Source of the DNA: Streptomyces kanamyceticus
Lineage (GTDB): Bacteria > Actinomycetota > Actinomycetes > Streptomycetales > Streptomycetaceae
DNA length: 64,000 nucleotides
Assembly (NCBI RefSeq): GCF_008704495.1
Contig: NZ_CP023699.1
Span: 4,712,001-4,776,000 of the forward strand
Direction of reading: 5' to 3'
The notes under the pieces are model-generated. The model did no database searches and had not been told where the DNA came from. It was given only the letters and a program-made list of their open reading frames with translations. Below, piece after piece: positions 14,647 through 22,953 of this stretch (position 1 is the first letter of the stretch; each line of letters starts with the position of its first letter). A program made the position numbers and the translations under genes.

Positions 14647-16164
14647 CTAGGCCGCCGCCAGTAGCCTCTTCTGCAGCAACGCGTCGAGCACGGCGACCGG
14701 GGACCGGCGGCTCATGGCCAGCCGCGCGTCGAGTGCCGCCTCCCATTGCTCGGTCAGGCCGAGCATGAGGCGCTGGCGCATGCCGGGTGTGACGTGGGCG
14801 TAGCGCGCGGAGACCGAGCCGTCGATGTGGCCCATGCGTTCATCCATGAGGACCTTCTCGGTGCCGAGGTCCTCCATCATCGTCCGGTGGGTGTGCCGAA
14901 GCCCGTGCGGCGTGAGGCCCTTGGCTATCGGGAGCCAGCAGGCGTCCGCCCGAGCGGCGGCCCCTCGGCCTCGGGCTGGGATGCCCGGCCAGGGCTCGCC
15001 GAGGATCGGTACCGGGCGGGCCTCCTGCGGAGCCTTCTTGGGGTACCAGCCAGAGACCGCCGGGGTGAACAGCCAAGTGGCGAAGCCGTTTCGGCGCCAG
15101 TGGGCCGCGTGCTCTGATGTGGCACCTCCCCGCATGAACCCGAGCTCTGCGATGGCGAGTTCGACGCGTACGCGGGTGTCCTCGCGGACGCGGTCGGGGT
15201 GGTTGAGGACGTTGGAGACCGTTCCCGTGGAGACTTCGGCGCGGCGGGCGACGTCGACGAGCTTCGCGCCCTGGTGGCCACCGGTGCGCGCCGCACCCTG
15301 GCCGCGGAAGACATACGTCCTTCCGTGGCAGGGGCAGGGTGTCGGCTTCGTACGGGCGATGTGGTTGAAGACCAGGGCCGACAGCCAGTCCGTCGAGTCG
15401 ATGTCGCGGTAGCTGTCGTCCTTGGGCGGACAGCGCACCAGCTCGCCGGTGTCCAGCTCGTACAGCTGCCACTCGACGCGGAAGGCGTTGGGCCGGACGA
15501 ACTCCGTTTCCAGGCCGACGATTTCGCCCCAGCGCTTGCCGGTGTAGCCCTTGAGTACCGTGGCGACGAATTCGTCGTCGCGGCCGGAGAGCAAGGAGGC
15601 CCGCTCTGCGGTGAGCAGGATGCCGAGCACGTCGGTGACGACCTTCTCCGGGCCGCGGTCACGCGAACGTCCGGCGCGCTTGCCTCGCCCACGCCGACGG
15701 GCCGCCGGGTTGGACGTGAGCAGACCCTCGTCGATCGCGTCCTCGAAGATCAGGTGGAGCGTCGAGCGCCAGGTCTTGACGCTGGAAGCCGCGTACGAAG
15801 CCCGCTCCTTCTTCTCCCAGGCGTCGACGTCCGTGCACAGGATGCCTGCGAGCGCCTTGTCCTCGAAGTCGGGGAGCAGGTGCTCCTCGATGTGGCGCTT
15901 GTAGTTCTGCATCGTCGAGGCGGCCAGGTCCTGGGCGGCGTACCAGCGGCTCGCGTACTCGCCGAAGGTCTCCTGGCCGAGGCCCGGGTCGCGCCACTGT
16001 CCACGCCGAACGGTCACCTCTTCCGCGTCTGCGGCCTGCTTGGCTTCACGCTTGGTGGCGAACTTGACCACGACGCCCGCGGAATCGGCGACGGTTCCGT
16101 ACTTGCCGTCCTCGATCTTGTAGCGGCCGCGCCAGTAGCCGCCGCGCTTCTCTGCGTACCCCAC
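14647..16164 (-). CDS. int: Tyrosine recombinase (integrase) with inserted LacI-type HTH
   Basis: 505 residues from GTG 16164 after GGGAGGG. The N-terminal part (about 1-60) has an AP2-like arm-binding fold (GYWRGRYKIEDGKYG), followed by a SAM-like core-binding domain (about 70-160). The catalytic domain keeps the key residues: Arg in GKRWGEIVGLE, the HxxR box in TPHGLRHTHR, and Tyr in ARYAHVTPGM. Between the first Arg and the HxxR box sits an extra domain, KLVDVARRAEVSTGTVSNVL followed by NHPDRVREDTRVRVELAI, a clear LacI-family HTH. This explains the length, over 100 residues above simple integrases. It should catalyse recombination at the tRNA-Pro att sites, with the excisionase encoded just upstream. 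Confidence 0.9.
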   Translation of the reverse strand: MGYAEKRGGYWRGRYKIEDGKYGTVADSAGVVVKFATKREAKQAADAEEVTVRRGQWRDPGLGQETFGEYASRWYAAQDLAASTMQNYKRHIEEHLLPDFEDKALAGILCTDVDAWEKKERASYAASSVKTWRSTLHLIFEDAIDEGLLTSNPAARRRGRGKRAGRSRDRGPEKVVTDVLGILLTAERASLLSGRDDEFVATVLKGYTGKRWGEIVGLETEFVRPNAFRVEWQLYELDTGELVRCPPKDDSYRDIDSTDWLSALVFNHIARTKPTPCPCHGRTYVFRGQGAARTGGHQGAKLVDVARRAEVSTGTVSNVLNHPDRVREDTRVRVELAIAELGFMRGGATSEHAAHWRRNGFATWLFTPAVSGWYPKKAPQEARPVPILGEPWPGIPARGRGAAARADACWLPIAKGLTPHGLRHTHRTMMEDLGTEKVLMDERMGHIDGSVSARYAHVTPGMRQRLMLGLTEQWEAALDARLAMSRRSPVAVLDALLQKRLLAAA

Positions 16165-16196
16165 AGATTTCCCTCCCTTCTGCCGTGTGGGGTGCG

Positions 16197-16574
16197 TTAA
16201 GCAGCAGTCCCGAACAGGGACTTGGTCATCCGGCGTGGCGGGCGGGCCTTGAGACGGACGGTGGGGGCAGCCGTCTCGGGCTGCTGCCGAGCGCGAGGCT
16301 TCCGGGTCGGTGCCGGGACGACGCCAGGGCGCTGCGGAGTCTGGGCCGGACGCTCTTCGTGCATGCGGATGATCTCGGCAAGGTGCTCGTCCGAGAAGCG
16401 GTAGGCGCGGCCGACGCGGGTGAACGGGATGAGCCGTCGGCGGGCGCGGTCCTTGACCCACCAAGCGGAGCAGCCGAGTACGGCGGCGACCTCCTCGGGG
16501 ACGTAGAGACGTGGCAGCGCGGCCTCGGCATGCGGAGTCGGTGCGGAGGCAGGGGTTATCGCGGGTTGGCGCAA
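16197..16574 (-). CDS. xis: Excisionase-like MerR-type HTH protein
   Basis: 125 residues. The centre (about residues 22-70) is a small winged HTH of the excisionase/HTH_17 type: RLYVPEEVAAVLGCSAWWVK, then RRLIPFTRVGRAYRF. A basic proline-rich tail follows (residues 85-120). The gene lies 33 bp before the integrase on the same strand, the standard xis-int arrangement of AICEs. A 13-bp box shared with the DUF3631 promoter lies 54 bp upstream of its start. Confidence 0.8.
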   Translation of the reverse strand: MRQPAITPASAPTPHAEAALPRLYVPEEVAAVLGCSAWWVKDRARRRLIPFTRVGRAYRFSDEHLAEIIRMHEERPAQTPQRPGVVPAPTRKPRARQQPETAAPTVRLKARPPRRMTKSLFGTAA

Positions 16575-16627
16575 GGGGTGGGTCCTCTTCTGGCGGGCAT
16601 GGGCGCGGCAACACCGACCCGCCGGTC

Positions 16628-16640
16628 GATCGCTAGGGAT
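16628..16640 (-). promoter_or_regulatory. Shared 13-bp promoter/operator box upstream of xis
   Basis: Read on the minus strand, ATCCCTAGCGATC is identical to 17434-17446 upstream of the DUF3631 gene. Both lie the same distance (54 bp) before the first codon. The flanks also match (CTCA-CC before, ACC-GCGG after), so about 30 bp are conserved. TAGCGAT could serve as a -10. Confidence 0.55.
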
Positions 16641-16699
16641 GAGGGTGAGATGCCCGTGCTGGGGGTTTGCGGGCCCAGGACGGGATTGGGAGCCGGGGT

Positions 16700-17212
16700 C
16701 TATGCCTCGCCGGCGGGATCGGCGTCGCCGCCACCAGGCGGAGGGCTGTGCATCTTCAGCATGGTCTTACTGGCCTCCTCCGCGATGGCGTTGGAGACCA
16801 TGACGTCGGCTTCCTCGCGGATGTCGGGGTGCTCGGCGAGGTAGGCGTCGAGGGCGTCGCGCGCCTCGGTGAAGGCCATGCTGGCTCGCTGGGTCGCGCG
16901 GAACGCATCGAGGATCTCGTCGATGAGCTCCATGGCGCGGGCCTTGGCTGCCAGCTGCGGAGGGCCGACGAGGTTGCGCAGGTCGAGGCCGAAGACCTCG
17001 GCGAAGCCGATGGTCTCGTCGAGGTTGATGCGGCGCTTGCCGTTTTCGATCCGCCAGACCGCGGACGGGTTCATCTCGAAGCCGGCCTCGTTCATGCGGT
17101 CGGACAGGGCGTTGGTGCTCCAGCCGCGCGCCTCGCGTTCCAGCTTGATGCGCACCGCGACGTTGCCCTCGCCGCTGAGCAGGACGCCCTGCGGCGGGTC
17201 TTCATCCGCCAT
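16700..17212 (-). CDS. XRE-family repressor of element 2
   Basis: 170 residues from ATG 17212, with a full AAGGAGG ribosome site; a GTG at 17218 overlaps that site and is less likely. HTH at about residues 15-75 (IKLEREARGWSTNALSDRMN, then MNPSAVWRIENGKRRINLDE). The C-terminal half is helical. Its position between xis-int and the replication/mobilisation genes, facing a repeat-rich divergent promoter region, suggests it is the element's main switch. Confidence 0.75.
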   Translation of the reverse strand: MADEDPPQGVLLSGEGNVAVRIKLEREARGWSTNALSDRMNEAGFEMNPSAVWRIENGKRRINLDETIGFAEVFGLDLRNLVGPPQLAAKARAMELIDEILDAFRATQRASMAFTEARDALDAYLAEHPDIREEADVMVSNAIAEEASKTMLKMHSPPPGGGDADPAGEA

Positions 17213-17220
17213 GGCCACCT

Positions 17221-17330
17221 CCTTCCGTTCGTATCAGTGCCCTGCCATTCGCAAGGACCCCATAACAGTAGCATGTGCACTGCGATACGCAGAGCACTTC
17301 TGCTATCTGCAATCCATGTGGCATACTGAT
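17221..17330. promoter_or_regulatory. Divergent control region with clustered operator half-sites
   Basis: Between the XRE repressor and the DUF3631 gene, short related motifs recur: CTGCG-ata-CGCAG (17280-17292, perfect inverted repeat), GTATCAGTGC, CAGTAGCATGTGCA, GCTATCTGCA and GCATACTGAT. The bases are noticeably AT-richer than the flanks. This looks like a set of repressor sites, presumably for the adjacent XRE protein. Confidence 0.5.
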
Positions 17331-17388
17331 GACACCCCCACCCCGCCAACCTCAGGAGCCCCGCACGTCCGCAGGTGACATGAAAGAA

Positions 17389-17409
17389 GCCCCCGGCGAT
17401 GCCGGGGGC
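17389..17409. terminator. Hairpin in the leader upstream of the DUF3631 gene
   Basis: GCCCCCGGC-gat-GCCGGGGGC, 9-bp perfect arms with a 3-nt loop, preceded by GAAAGAA. Reading rightward it sits between the repressor control region and the shared 13-bp box, so it could stop leftover transcription or attenuate it. Its presence argues that the DUF3631 coding start lies downstream. Confidence 0.5.
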
Positions 17410-17433
17410 TCAAGCGCAAACCTCTCAACCGCC

Positions 17434-17446
17434 ATCCCTAGCGATC
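17434..17446 (+). promoter_or_regulatory. Shared 13-bp promoter/operator box upstream of the DUF3631 gene
   Basis: ATCCCTAGCGATC, the same sequence and relative orientation as upstream of xis (16640-16628). It suggests one regulator or sigma factor switches excision and replication/mobilisation genes together. Confidence 0.55.
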
Positions 17447-17499
17447 AACCTGCGGAGACCGGGATTGCCGTCCCATATGGCCCGCAAGCAGAGGAGCTG

Positions 17500-18786
17500 A
17501 TGCCCAGTATGACCGATCCCCAGCCGAAGACGCCATCCCTTCCCGACGACGCCGCCACCTCGTGGCCTCCAGTTGCTGTGCCCGGCCAACCGGCCGACTC
17601 CCCCGCGCCTCCCGCGGACGAGGACCTCGACGACGCCCCCGTGGCGGCGCCGCTGTCCGAGGGAGCGCAGATCCTGGACGACCTGCGGGCGCAGATCAAG
17701 CGGTACGTGGCGATGCCGAGCGAGGAGGCCGTCACGGCGGCGGCGTTGTGGATCGCGGCCACGCATCTGCAGCGCGCTTGGCAGCACGCACCGCGCCTTG
17801 CGATCGTCGCTCCGGAGAAGCGGTGCGGTAAGTCCCGGCTGCTGGATGTGGTGACCGAGACGGTGCACAACCGTCTGATCACGGTCAACGCCACTGCAGC
17901 GGCGATCTTCCGGTCGATCGACGGGGACGACCCGCCGACCCTGCTGGTCGACGAGGCCGACGCCATGTTCAGCACCACCAAGGCCGCGGAGAAGAACGAG
18001 GAGGTCCGCGGCCTGATCAACGCCGGGCACCAGCGCGGCCGGCCGACGCTGCGGGTGTCCGGGCCCGAGCACCAGGTGCAGGAGTTCCCCACCTTCGCCA
18101 TGGCCGCCCTCGCCGGGATCGGCGACCTGCCCGACACGATCATGGACCGGGCGGTGGTCATCCGGATGCGACGCCGTGCGTCAGGCGAGAAGGTGGCGTC
18201 CTTCCGCACGGGGCGCGACACCCCTGCCCTGAACGCGATCCGCGACCGTCTCCGCGCCTGGCTCCTGCCGCTCTACGAGCAGGCCCTGGAGATGGAGCCG
18301 CCCATGCCGGTCGAGGACCGTGCGGCGGACACCTGGGAACCGCTGGTCATCATCGCCGACCTCGCCGGAGGCGACTGGCCCGCGCTCGCCCGCACCGCCT
18401 GCCGCACCATGACGAACTACGAGGCCGGCCAGGACGAGGAAGGCGGCCTGCGCACGCGCCTCCTAGTTGGCATCCGCCGCGCCTTCGCCGCCGTCGGCGA
18501 TCCGGCCGTGCTGAGCACGAAGCACCTGCTGGAGTCACTCAACGCGGACAAGGAGGCGCCGTGGGCGGAGTACGGCGCCAACGGCCTGACCCCGCGCGGC
18601 CTGCAGCTGCTGCTGAAGCCGTACGGCATCAGCTCGGCCAACCGCCGCTTCCCCGACGGCACCCAGGCCAAGGGCTTCGCGCGCAACCAATTCCTCGACA
18701 CCTGGGCCCGCTACTGCCCCGAGCCCAAGCCGACGGCCGAGCCCGCACAGTCGGCGGACGAGCCGCTGCCCGGCACCGCAGCCTGA
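17500..18786 (+). CDS. DUF3631 P-loop ATPase (element replication/maintenance)
   Basis: 428 residues from ATG 17500 (GAGGAG just before); the frame is open further upstream, but a hairpin and promoter box lie there. A P-loop appears as APEKRCGKSRLLDVV and the second acidic box as PTLLVDEADAMF, followed by EVRGLINAGHQRG. The C-terminal half contains the DUF3631 region (VEDRAADTWEPLVIIADLAG). Proteins of this family occur next to integrases in actinobacterial elements and resemble primase/helicase partners. The exact role is unproven; replication of the excised circle is the likeliest. Confidence 0.7.
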   Translation: MPSMTDPQPKTPSLPDDAATSWPPVAVPGQPADSPAPPADEDLDDAPVAAPLSEGAQILDDLRAQIKRYVAMPSEEAVTAAALWIAATHLQRAWQHAPRLAIVAPEKRCGKSRLLDVVTETVHNRLITVNATAAAIFRSIDGDDPPTLLVDEADAMFSTTKAAEKNEEVRGLINAGHQRGRPTLRVSGPEHQVQEFPTFAMAALAGIGDLPDTIMDRAVVIRMRRRASGEKVASFRTGRDTPALNAIRDRLRAWLLPLYEQALEMEPPMPVEDRAADTWEPLVIIADLAGGDWPALARTACRTMTNYEAGQDEEGGLRTRLLVGIRRAFAAVGDPAVLSTKHLLESLNADKEAPWAEYGANGLTPRGLQLLLKPYGISSANRRFPDGTQAKGFARNQFLDTWARYCPEPKPTAEPAQSADEPLPGTAA

Positions 18787-18802
18787 CTCGACTCCACTCG
18801 CA

Positions 18803-18840
18803 TCACTCGTCCCCGCGCAGGTCAGCGCGGGGACGAGTGA
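18803..18840 (+). terminator. Terminator after the DUF3631 gene
   Basis: Perfect 16-bp inverted repeat TCACTCGTCCCCGCGC / GCGCGGGGACGAGTGA with a 6-nt loop, 17 bp after the stop codon. It separates the ATPase gene from the mobilisation genes. Confidence 0.75.
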
Positions 18841-18997
18841 ATGACCTGCAACGAGTCGTCTCGACATCACCACGCCACTCGTACCTGCTCTGACCAGGCA
18901 CGCGACGAGTGGTACGAGACATCACACCTCACGGCGGCCACGCCCTGCCCTCCCCCTGTGCCGCAGCCGCCACCCCAAGCCACCTGGAGCACCCCGC

Positions 18998-19762
18998 TTG
19001 TTCGCACGCATCGCCGTCATACGCGGCACCGACCTGATCCGCCTCGGCATCGCCCTGCTCGCCGTATTCGCCTTCGCCCTCTCCTACGACGCACTGCGCC
19101 AGATGGGAGTCGCCATCCACATCCGCGGACTGCTCACCTTCGCCTTCCCGCTCGTGATCGACGGGTTCATCGCCGTCGGTGTCGGCGCCCTGCTCATGCT
19201 GCGCACCGCACCCTGGTACTCCCGCCTGTACGTGTGGCTGCTCGTCGGTGCGGCCACGATGACGAGCATCTGGGCCAACGCCGTACACGCCGTCCGCCTC
19301 AACGAGCAAGCCCGCCAAGGTGATGGCCTCCGCCTCGACAACGTCACCGTCGGCGCCTTGTCCGCCATCGCCCCGCTCGCTCTGGCCGGCGCCGTCCACC
19401 TCTACATCGTCGTCCACCACCACCCCGCTTCCCACAGCCACGCCGATGTGGCGCGGGACTCTGCCAACGTGGCCTCCAGCACCACCGACGTGGCTGAAGC
19501 CCCTCAGCCCCCTGCCAACCCGCAGGATCACGAGCCCCGCGAGATCTCTCCCGAACGGCTCGCCCTCGCGCGCACCGCGCCATTGGGGCGCAAGGGCCGC
19601 GCCTCGCGCCGCCACATCGAAGCCACCTTCCGTAGCAGGGACTTGACCATCGGCAGGGCGGAGGCGGACAAGCTCAAGGACACCCTGCAGGCCGAGCTCG
19701 ACACAGCCGCCTCTCAGCAGCCTCAGGAACTCGATGCGGTCTCCGCCAGTACCGCCGCCTGA
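18998..19762 (+). CDS. DUF2637 membrane protein (SpdB-like)
   Basis: 254 residues, apparently from a TTG codon at 18998 with GGAG upstream; no ATG/GTG gives the conserved N-terminus. Four hydrophobic segments (about 13-32, 45-67, 75-98, 118-140) and the motif SYDALRQMG match DUF2637, widespread in Streptomyces plasmids and AICEs and related to Spd proteins. The soluble C-terminal half contains a basic, HTH-like stretch (PLGRKGRASRRHIEATFRS). A role in DNA spread or mobilisation is inferred from its place between the replication ATPase and MobC. Confidence 0.7.
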   Translation: MFARIAVIRGTDLIRLGIALLAVFAFALSYDALRQMGVAIHIRGLLTFAFPLVIDGFIAVGVGALLMLRTAPWYSRLYVWLLVGAATMTSIWANAVHAVRLNEQARQGDGLRLDNVTVGALSAIAPLALAGAVHLYIVVHHHPASHSHADVARDSANVASSTTDVAEAPQPPANPQDHEPREISPERLALARTAPLGRKGRASRRHIEATFRSRDLTIGRAEADKLKDTLQAELDTAASQQPQELDAVSASTAA

Positions 19763-19801
19763 CCCCTGCGTCCACACCGGTCGCCCGGTCCTCCGAGCTC
19801 G

Positions 19802-19842
19802 CCCCGTGTCCCCCGTGCAGCCAGGCACGGGGGGACACGGGG
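19802..19842 (+). terminator. Terminator after the DUF2637 gene
   Basis: CCCCGTGTCCCCCGTGC pairs with GCACGGGGGGACACGGGG, with one bulged G and a 6-nt loop, 40 bp after the stop codon. Confidence 0.7.
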
Positions 19843-19894
19843 GCCGCCGCAGCGATGCACCCAGACACCCCAGCACCCCTCGGAGATCCATCCC

Positions 19895-20497
19895 ATGCAC
19901 GACCAGCACCACGAACTCCCCATCCACCAGCAGGAGATGACCATCGGCCTCAACAGCGCAGCAAGTTGTCGGGTAAGGAGTCCTTACCCGACCCCCGCCC
20001 CGGAAGGGGCCGGGGCATCCGGCGCCGAGGCGGCACCGGAGTCGGCCGGCCCAGGGGGGCCGACCGCGGAAGGGGGAGCCGAGCCGTCGTCGAGCGTGCC
20101 GCAGCAGCCCGCGCCGCGTCGCCGTCTGCGTGACAAGCAGCTGCGCGAGCGCCGCGTCCACCCCCGCTACAACGACGACGAGTTCACCCTCGTCAAGAGC
20201 GCCGCTGCCCTGAGCGGCATGGCAGCAGGCGGCTACGTCGCCGAGTGCTCGCTCGCCGCCGCCCGCTCCGACGACCCCACCGCGGCCGTCGCCGACTACC
20301 GCTCCATGATCAAGGCGCTCATGGCCGCCAACGGAAAGCTCGGCCAGATCGGCAACAACCTCAACCAGCTCACCCACCACCTCAACAAGGACGGCGCTTG
20401 GCCCCACCCTGCCACCGTCCAACGCCTCCTGGACCGCGTCGAGGCGACCGTCGCCAAGCTGGACACCGCCATCGCCCAGGTCACTGAGGGGCGGTGA
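19895..20497 (+). CDS. mobC: MobC-like relaxosome accessory protein
   Basis: 200 residues from ATG 19895, with GGAG at the right distance. The first 80 residues are Pro/Gly/Ala-rich and probably disordered. The core (about 85-200) is MobC-type: RERRVHPRYNDDEFTLVKSA, a ribbon-helix-helix-like region, and GQIGNNLNQLTHHLN, the diagnostic MobC motif. MobC bends and melts DNA at oriT to help the relaxase nick. A 25-bp palindrome inside its 5' end is a candidate oriT structure. The gene ends 5 bp before the relaxase gene. Confidence 0.8.
   Translation: MHDQHHELPIHQQEMTIGLNSAASCRVRSPYPTPAPEGAGASGAEAAPESAGPGGPTAEGGAEPSSSVPQQPAPRRRLRDKQLRERRVHPRYNDDEFTLVKSAAALSGMAAGGYVAECSLAAARSDDPTAAVADYRSMIKALMAANGKLGQIGNNLNQLTHHLNKDGAWPHPATVQRLLDRVEATVAKLDTAIAQVTEGR
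19968..19992. other. 25-bp palindrome, candidate oriT hairpin
   Basis: GTCGGGTAAGGA-g-TCCTTACCCGAC, perfect 12-bp arms around one central G. It lies inside the low-complexity 5' part of mobC. Nick regions of MOB-type relaxases often have an inverted repeat next to the nic site, and oriT is usually close to mobC/mobA. The assignment is from structure and position only. It could instead be an operator for mobCA autoregulation. Confidence 0.45.
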
Positions 20498-20501
20498 GCG
20501 G

Positions 20502-22202
20502 GTGATACCCAAGATCATCCTCAGTTCGGGCCCGAACGCCACGCGCCGCACGATCGGCTACCTCTTCGGCAAGGGCCGCGCCAACGAACACACCGACCCG
20601 CACCTCGTGGCCTCCTGGAACGGCTTCGCTCCCGACCCCGGCCGCAGCACCCACCGCGATCCGAAGGACGCGATGGCCCAGCTCGTCGCGCAGCTCGACC
20701 AGCCCGTGAAGATGCTGGGCGACAAGGCCCCCAAGGACACCGTGTGGCACTGCCCCGTCCGTGCGGCACCCGAGGATCCGATCCTCACCGACGCCCAGTG
20801 GGACGACATCGCCCGCCGCATCGTGGCCGCCGCCGGCATCGCCCCGACCGGGGACGAGGAAGCCTGCCGCTGGGTGGCTGTCCGCCACGCCGACGACCAC
20901 ATCCATATCGCCGCCACACTCGTACGCCAGGACGGCCGCCGACCCGAGCGCGGCTACGACCAGCGCGCCGTCCAGCGCGAAGCCCGCAAGATCGAAGTCG
21001 ACTACGGGCTACGACGGTTGAAGCCAGGTGACGGGACCGGCGCCAAGCGCCCCACCAGCAAGGAGCACTTCAAGGCCAAACGCCTGGGCCAGGACGCCGC
21101 CACCCGCGATGTCCTACGCCTGCGGGTTCGCCGGGCCGTCGCTGCGGCATCCGAGGAGGCCGAGTTCTTCGCCCTGCTGGAAGCGACGGGGGTGACCGTG
21201 CGTCTCAAGCTCGGCCCCTCCGGCGACGCGCTCGGCTGCAACTTCGCCCTGCCCAGCGACACCAACGACAAGGGCGAGCCGGTGTTCTACGCGGGCTCCA
21301 CCCTCGCCCCCGACCTGTCCCTGCCCAAGATCCGCAAGAGCCTCGCCACCACCAGCCCCGAACCAGCCGCTGCCCGGCCAGGTGACCCGTGGCACCAGGC
21401 CACCGCCGCCACCGACCGCATCCCCCACCACCTCACCCGCGGCGACGACCACACCGCCCAGGGGCAACTAGTCGCGCTCGGCGCGACGCTGGACGTGCTG
21501 CCGATCACCGCTCCGGCCGCGGTGAAGGCCGAACTGGAACAGGCCGCCGCCGCCTTCGAGCGCGCCACCCGCTCCCGCATCGCGGCCGACCTCGACAGCA
21601 CGCGCGTCCTACGCCGCAGCGTCCAAGCGATCTGGCGTGACCATCCTTCGGACGGCGACGGGTCCGGGCTCGCGATGCTCCTGGACACCGTGCTCACCGC
21701 CGTGGCCTACGCGATGCACTGGCACCGCACCCATCAGCACGCCCAGCAGGAAGCGGCAGCCGAGCATGCCCTCGTCCACCTGCAGATCGCCTACGCGCAG
21801 GTCGCCGAACCGGTCCTGGCAGGACTCGCGCAACGCACCCCCAGCCTCCAGATGAAGCAGCGCTTCGCCCGCCATCTCCAGCAGGTGGCTCCCGAGTACG
21901 CCGAGCGCATCCTCAACGACGCCGCCTGGGACGCACTCGCCGCCGTGCTCACCGCGGCGGAGGCAGCCGGACACAACGGGACCGCCGTCCTCGACCAGGC
22001 GCTCGGCCAGCGCACCCTGGACGACGCGAACAACCCCGCCCGCGCGCTGACCTGGCGCGTCCGCCGCCTCGGCGAACGCCACGTGCCCAGTCCTCGTGCC
22101 CAGGCAGCCAATGCCCGCAGCACCGCGCAACGCACCGGCACCCCGGCCCCCGGGGCAGTGGCCGCTCCACCAGCGCAACCACCGTCAGCACGGCGACGCT
22201 GA
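20502..22202 (+). CDS. mobA: Relaxase/mobilisation nuclease (MobA/VirD2 family)
   Basis: 566 residues from GTG 20502. The relaxase domain (about 1-250) shows an N-terminal strand MIPKIILSSG, and the histidine motif RHADDHIHIAATLVRQDG with the HxxxHxH arrangement that binds the catalytic metal. The rest is helical, Ala/Arg-rich, ending in a Pro-rich tail. The enzyme should nick oriT and lead single-stranded DNA into a recipient through another element's secretion system. With MobC but without a Tra ATPase it marks the element as mobilizable. Its stop codon abuts the stop of the convergent flavoprotein gene (22203). Confidence 0.85.
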   Translation: MIPKIILSSGPNATRRTIGYLFGKGRANEHTDPHLVASWNGFAPDPGRSTHRDPKDAMAQLVAQLDQPVKMLGDKAPKDTVWHCPVRAAPEDPILTDAQWDDIARRIVAAAGIAPTGDEEACRWVAVRHADDHIHIAATLVRQDGRRPERGYDQRAVQREARKIEVDYGLRRLKPGDGTGAKRPTSKEHFKAKRLGQDAATRDVLRLRVRRAVAAASEEAEFFALLEATGVTVRLKLGPSGDALGCNFALPSDTNDKGEPVFYAGSTLAPDLSLPKIRKSLATTSPEPAAARPGDPWHQATAATDRIPHHLTRGDDHTAQGQLVALGATLDVLPITAPAAVKAELEQAAAAFERATRSRIAADLDSTRVLRRSVQAIWRDHPSDGDGSGLAMLLDTVLTAVAYAMHWHRTHQHAQQEAAAEHALVHLQIAYAQVAEPVLAGLAQRTPSLQMKQRFARHLQQVAPEYAERILNDAAWDALAAVLTAAEAAGHNGTAVLDQALGQRTLDDANNPARALTWRVRRLGERHVPSPRAQAANARSTAQRTGTPAPGAVAAPPAQPPSARRR

Positions 22203-22763
22203 TCAGTCCGCCGCGGACAGCTCCGGGGTGAGCAGCTCCAGCGCCTCCTCCCAGCGGTAGCGCTCGGCCCCGCCGTCCGCCTTCGGCTCGTGGGGCTCGT
22301 ACGAGCCGATCAGGACGCCCATCTCGTGCAATACGTCGAGGCTGCGTGCGTACGCGGGATGGGCGGCCTGGGCCGCGTTCACGTACGGGAAGGCGGCGAT
22401 CGGGATACCCATCCCGTACGCCTCGCACAGGATGCCCAACGCCAAGGTGTCGGAGATCCCCGCCGCCCACTTGTTGATCGTGTTGAAGGTGGCCGGGGCC
22501 ACCGCGATGGCGTCTGCGGGCGGCAGCGGACGCGGGTCGCCGGGCAGTCGCCAGGCCGAGCGGATCGGGTAGCCGGTCTGCGCCTCAACCGCCTCGGCGT
22601 CGATGAAACCGAGGCCCTGCGGGGTGGCGACGACGCCGACATCCCAGTTCGCCTCTTGGGCTGCCGTGATCAGCTTGCCGACGTCCCTGGCGATGCCGCA
22701 GGCGCATACGACGACGTACAGGAAGGGCTTCTTGGTCTGCTGCTGGTCTGGCTGATCACTCAC
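22203..22763 (-). CDS. Flavoprotein of the HFCD-like family
   Basis: 186 residues from GTG 22763 (GGGAG upstream). It fits the flavoprotein family (PF02441-like): FLYVVVCACGIARDVGKLI at the N-terminus, the FMN-binding PADAIAVAPATFNTINKWAA segment and GIPIAAFPYVNAA. Relatives bind FMN and include peptide cysteine decarboxylases (EpiD/LanD) and pantothenate-pathway enzymes. The lanthipeptide precursor in this element ends in Val, not Cys, and lies 9 kb away, so a LanD role is not supported. Stand-alone copies are common beside XRE genes in Streptomyces. Confidence 0.7.
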   Translation of the reverse strand: MSDQPDQQQTKKPFLYVVVCACGIARDVGKLITAAQEANWDVGVVATPQGLGFIDAEAVEAQTGYPIRSAWRLPGDPRPLPPADAIAVAPATFNTINKWAAGISDTLALGILCEAYGMGIPIAAFPYVNAAQAAHPAYARSLDVLHEMGVLIGSYEPHEPKADGGAERYRWEEALELLTPELSAAD

Positions 22764-22953
22764 GCGAGGGCTCCCAGTTGACGGCTGAAGTGGTGCAGCT
22801 CGGGCAGGGTGCGGTGGCGGTTGCAGCTTCATGGCGGACAGCAGCCCTTGACGTCGCAATTGTCACGCTCGGTGATGCCCGTCGGCTCGCTCGCTTTGTG
22901 AGAGTTCTGCACGGCTGACCTGGAGAGGGCTCTGTGTGCTGGTCGCGGGTCGG

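Noticed and set aside
18929..20551. 540-residue minus-strand frame
   Set aside because: Opposite DUF2637 and MobC; repetitive Gly/Val/Asp sequence typical of antisense frames.
22203..22763. Flavoprotein as a LanD peptide decarboxylase for the lanthipeptide
   Set aside because: The precursor ends in SSV without a C-terminal Cys, and the gene is 8 kb from the cluster on the other strand.
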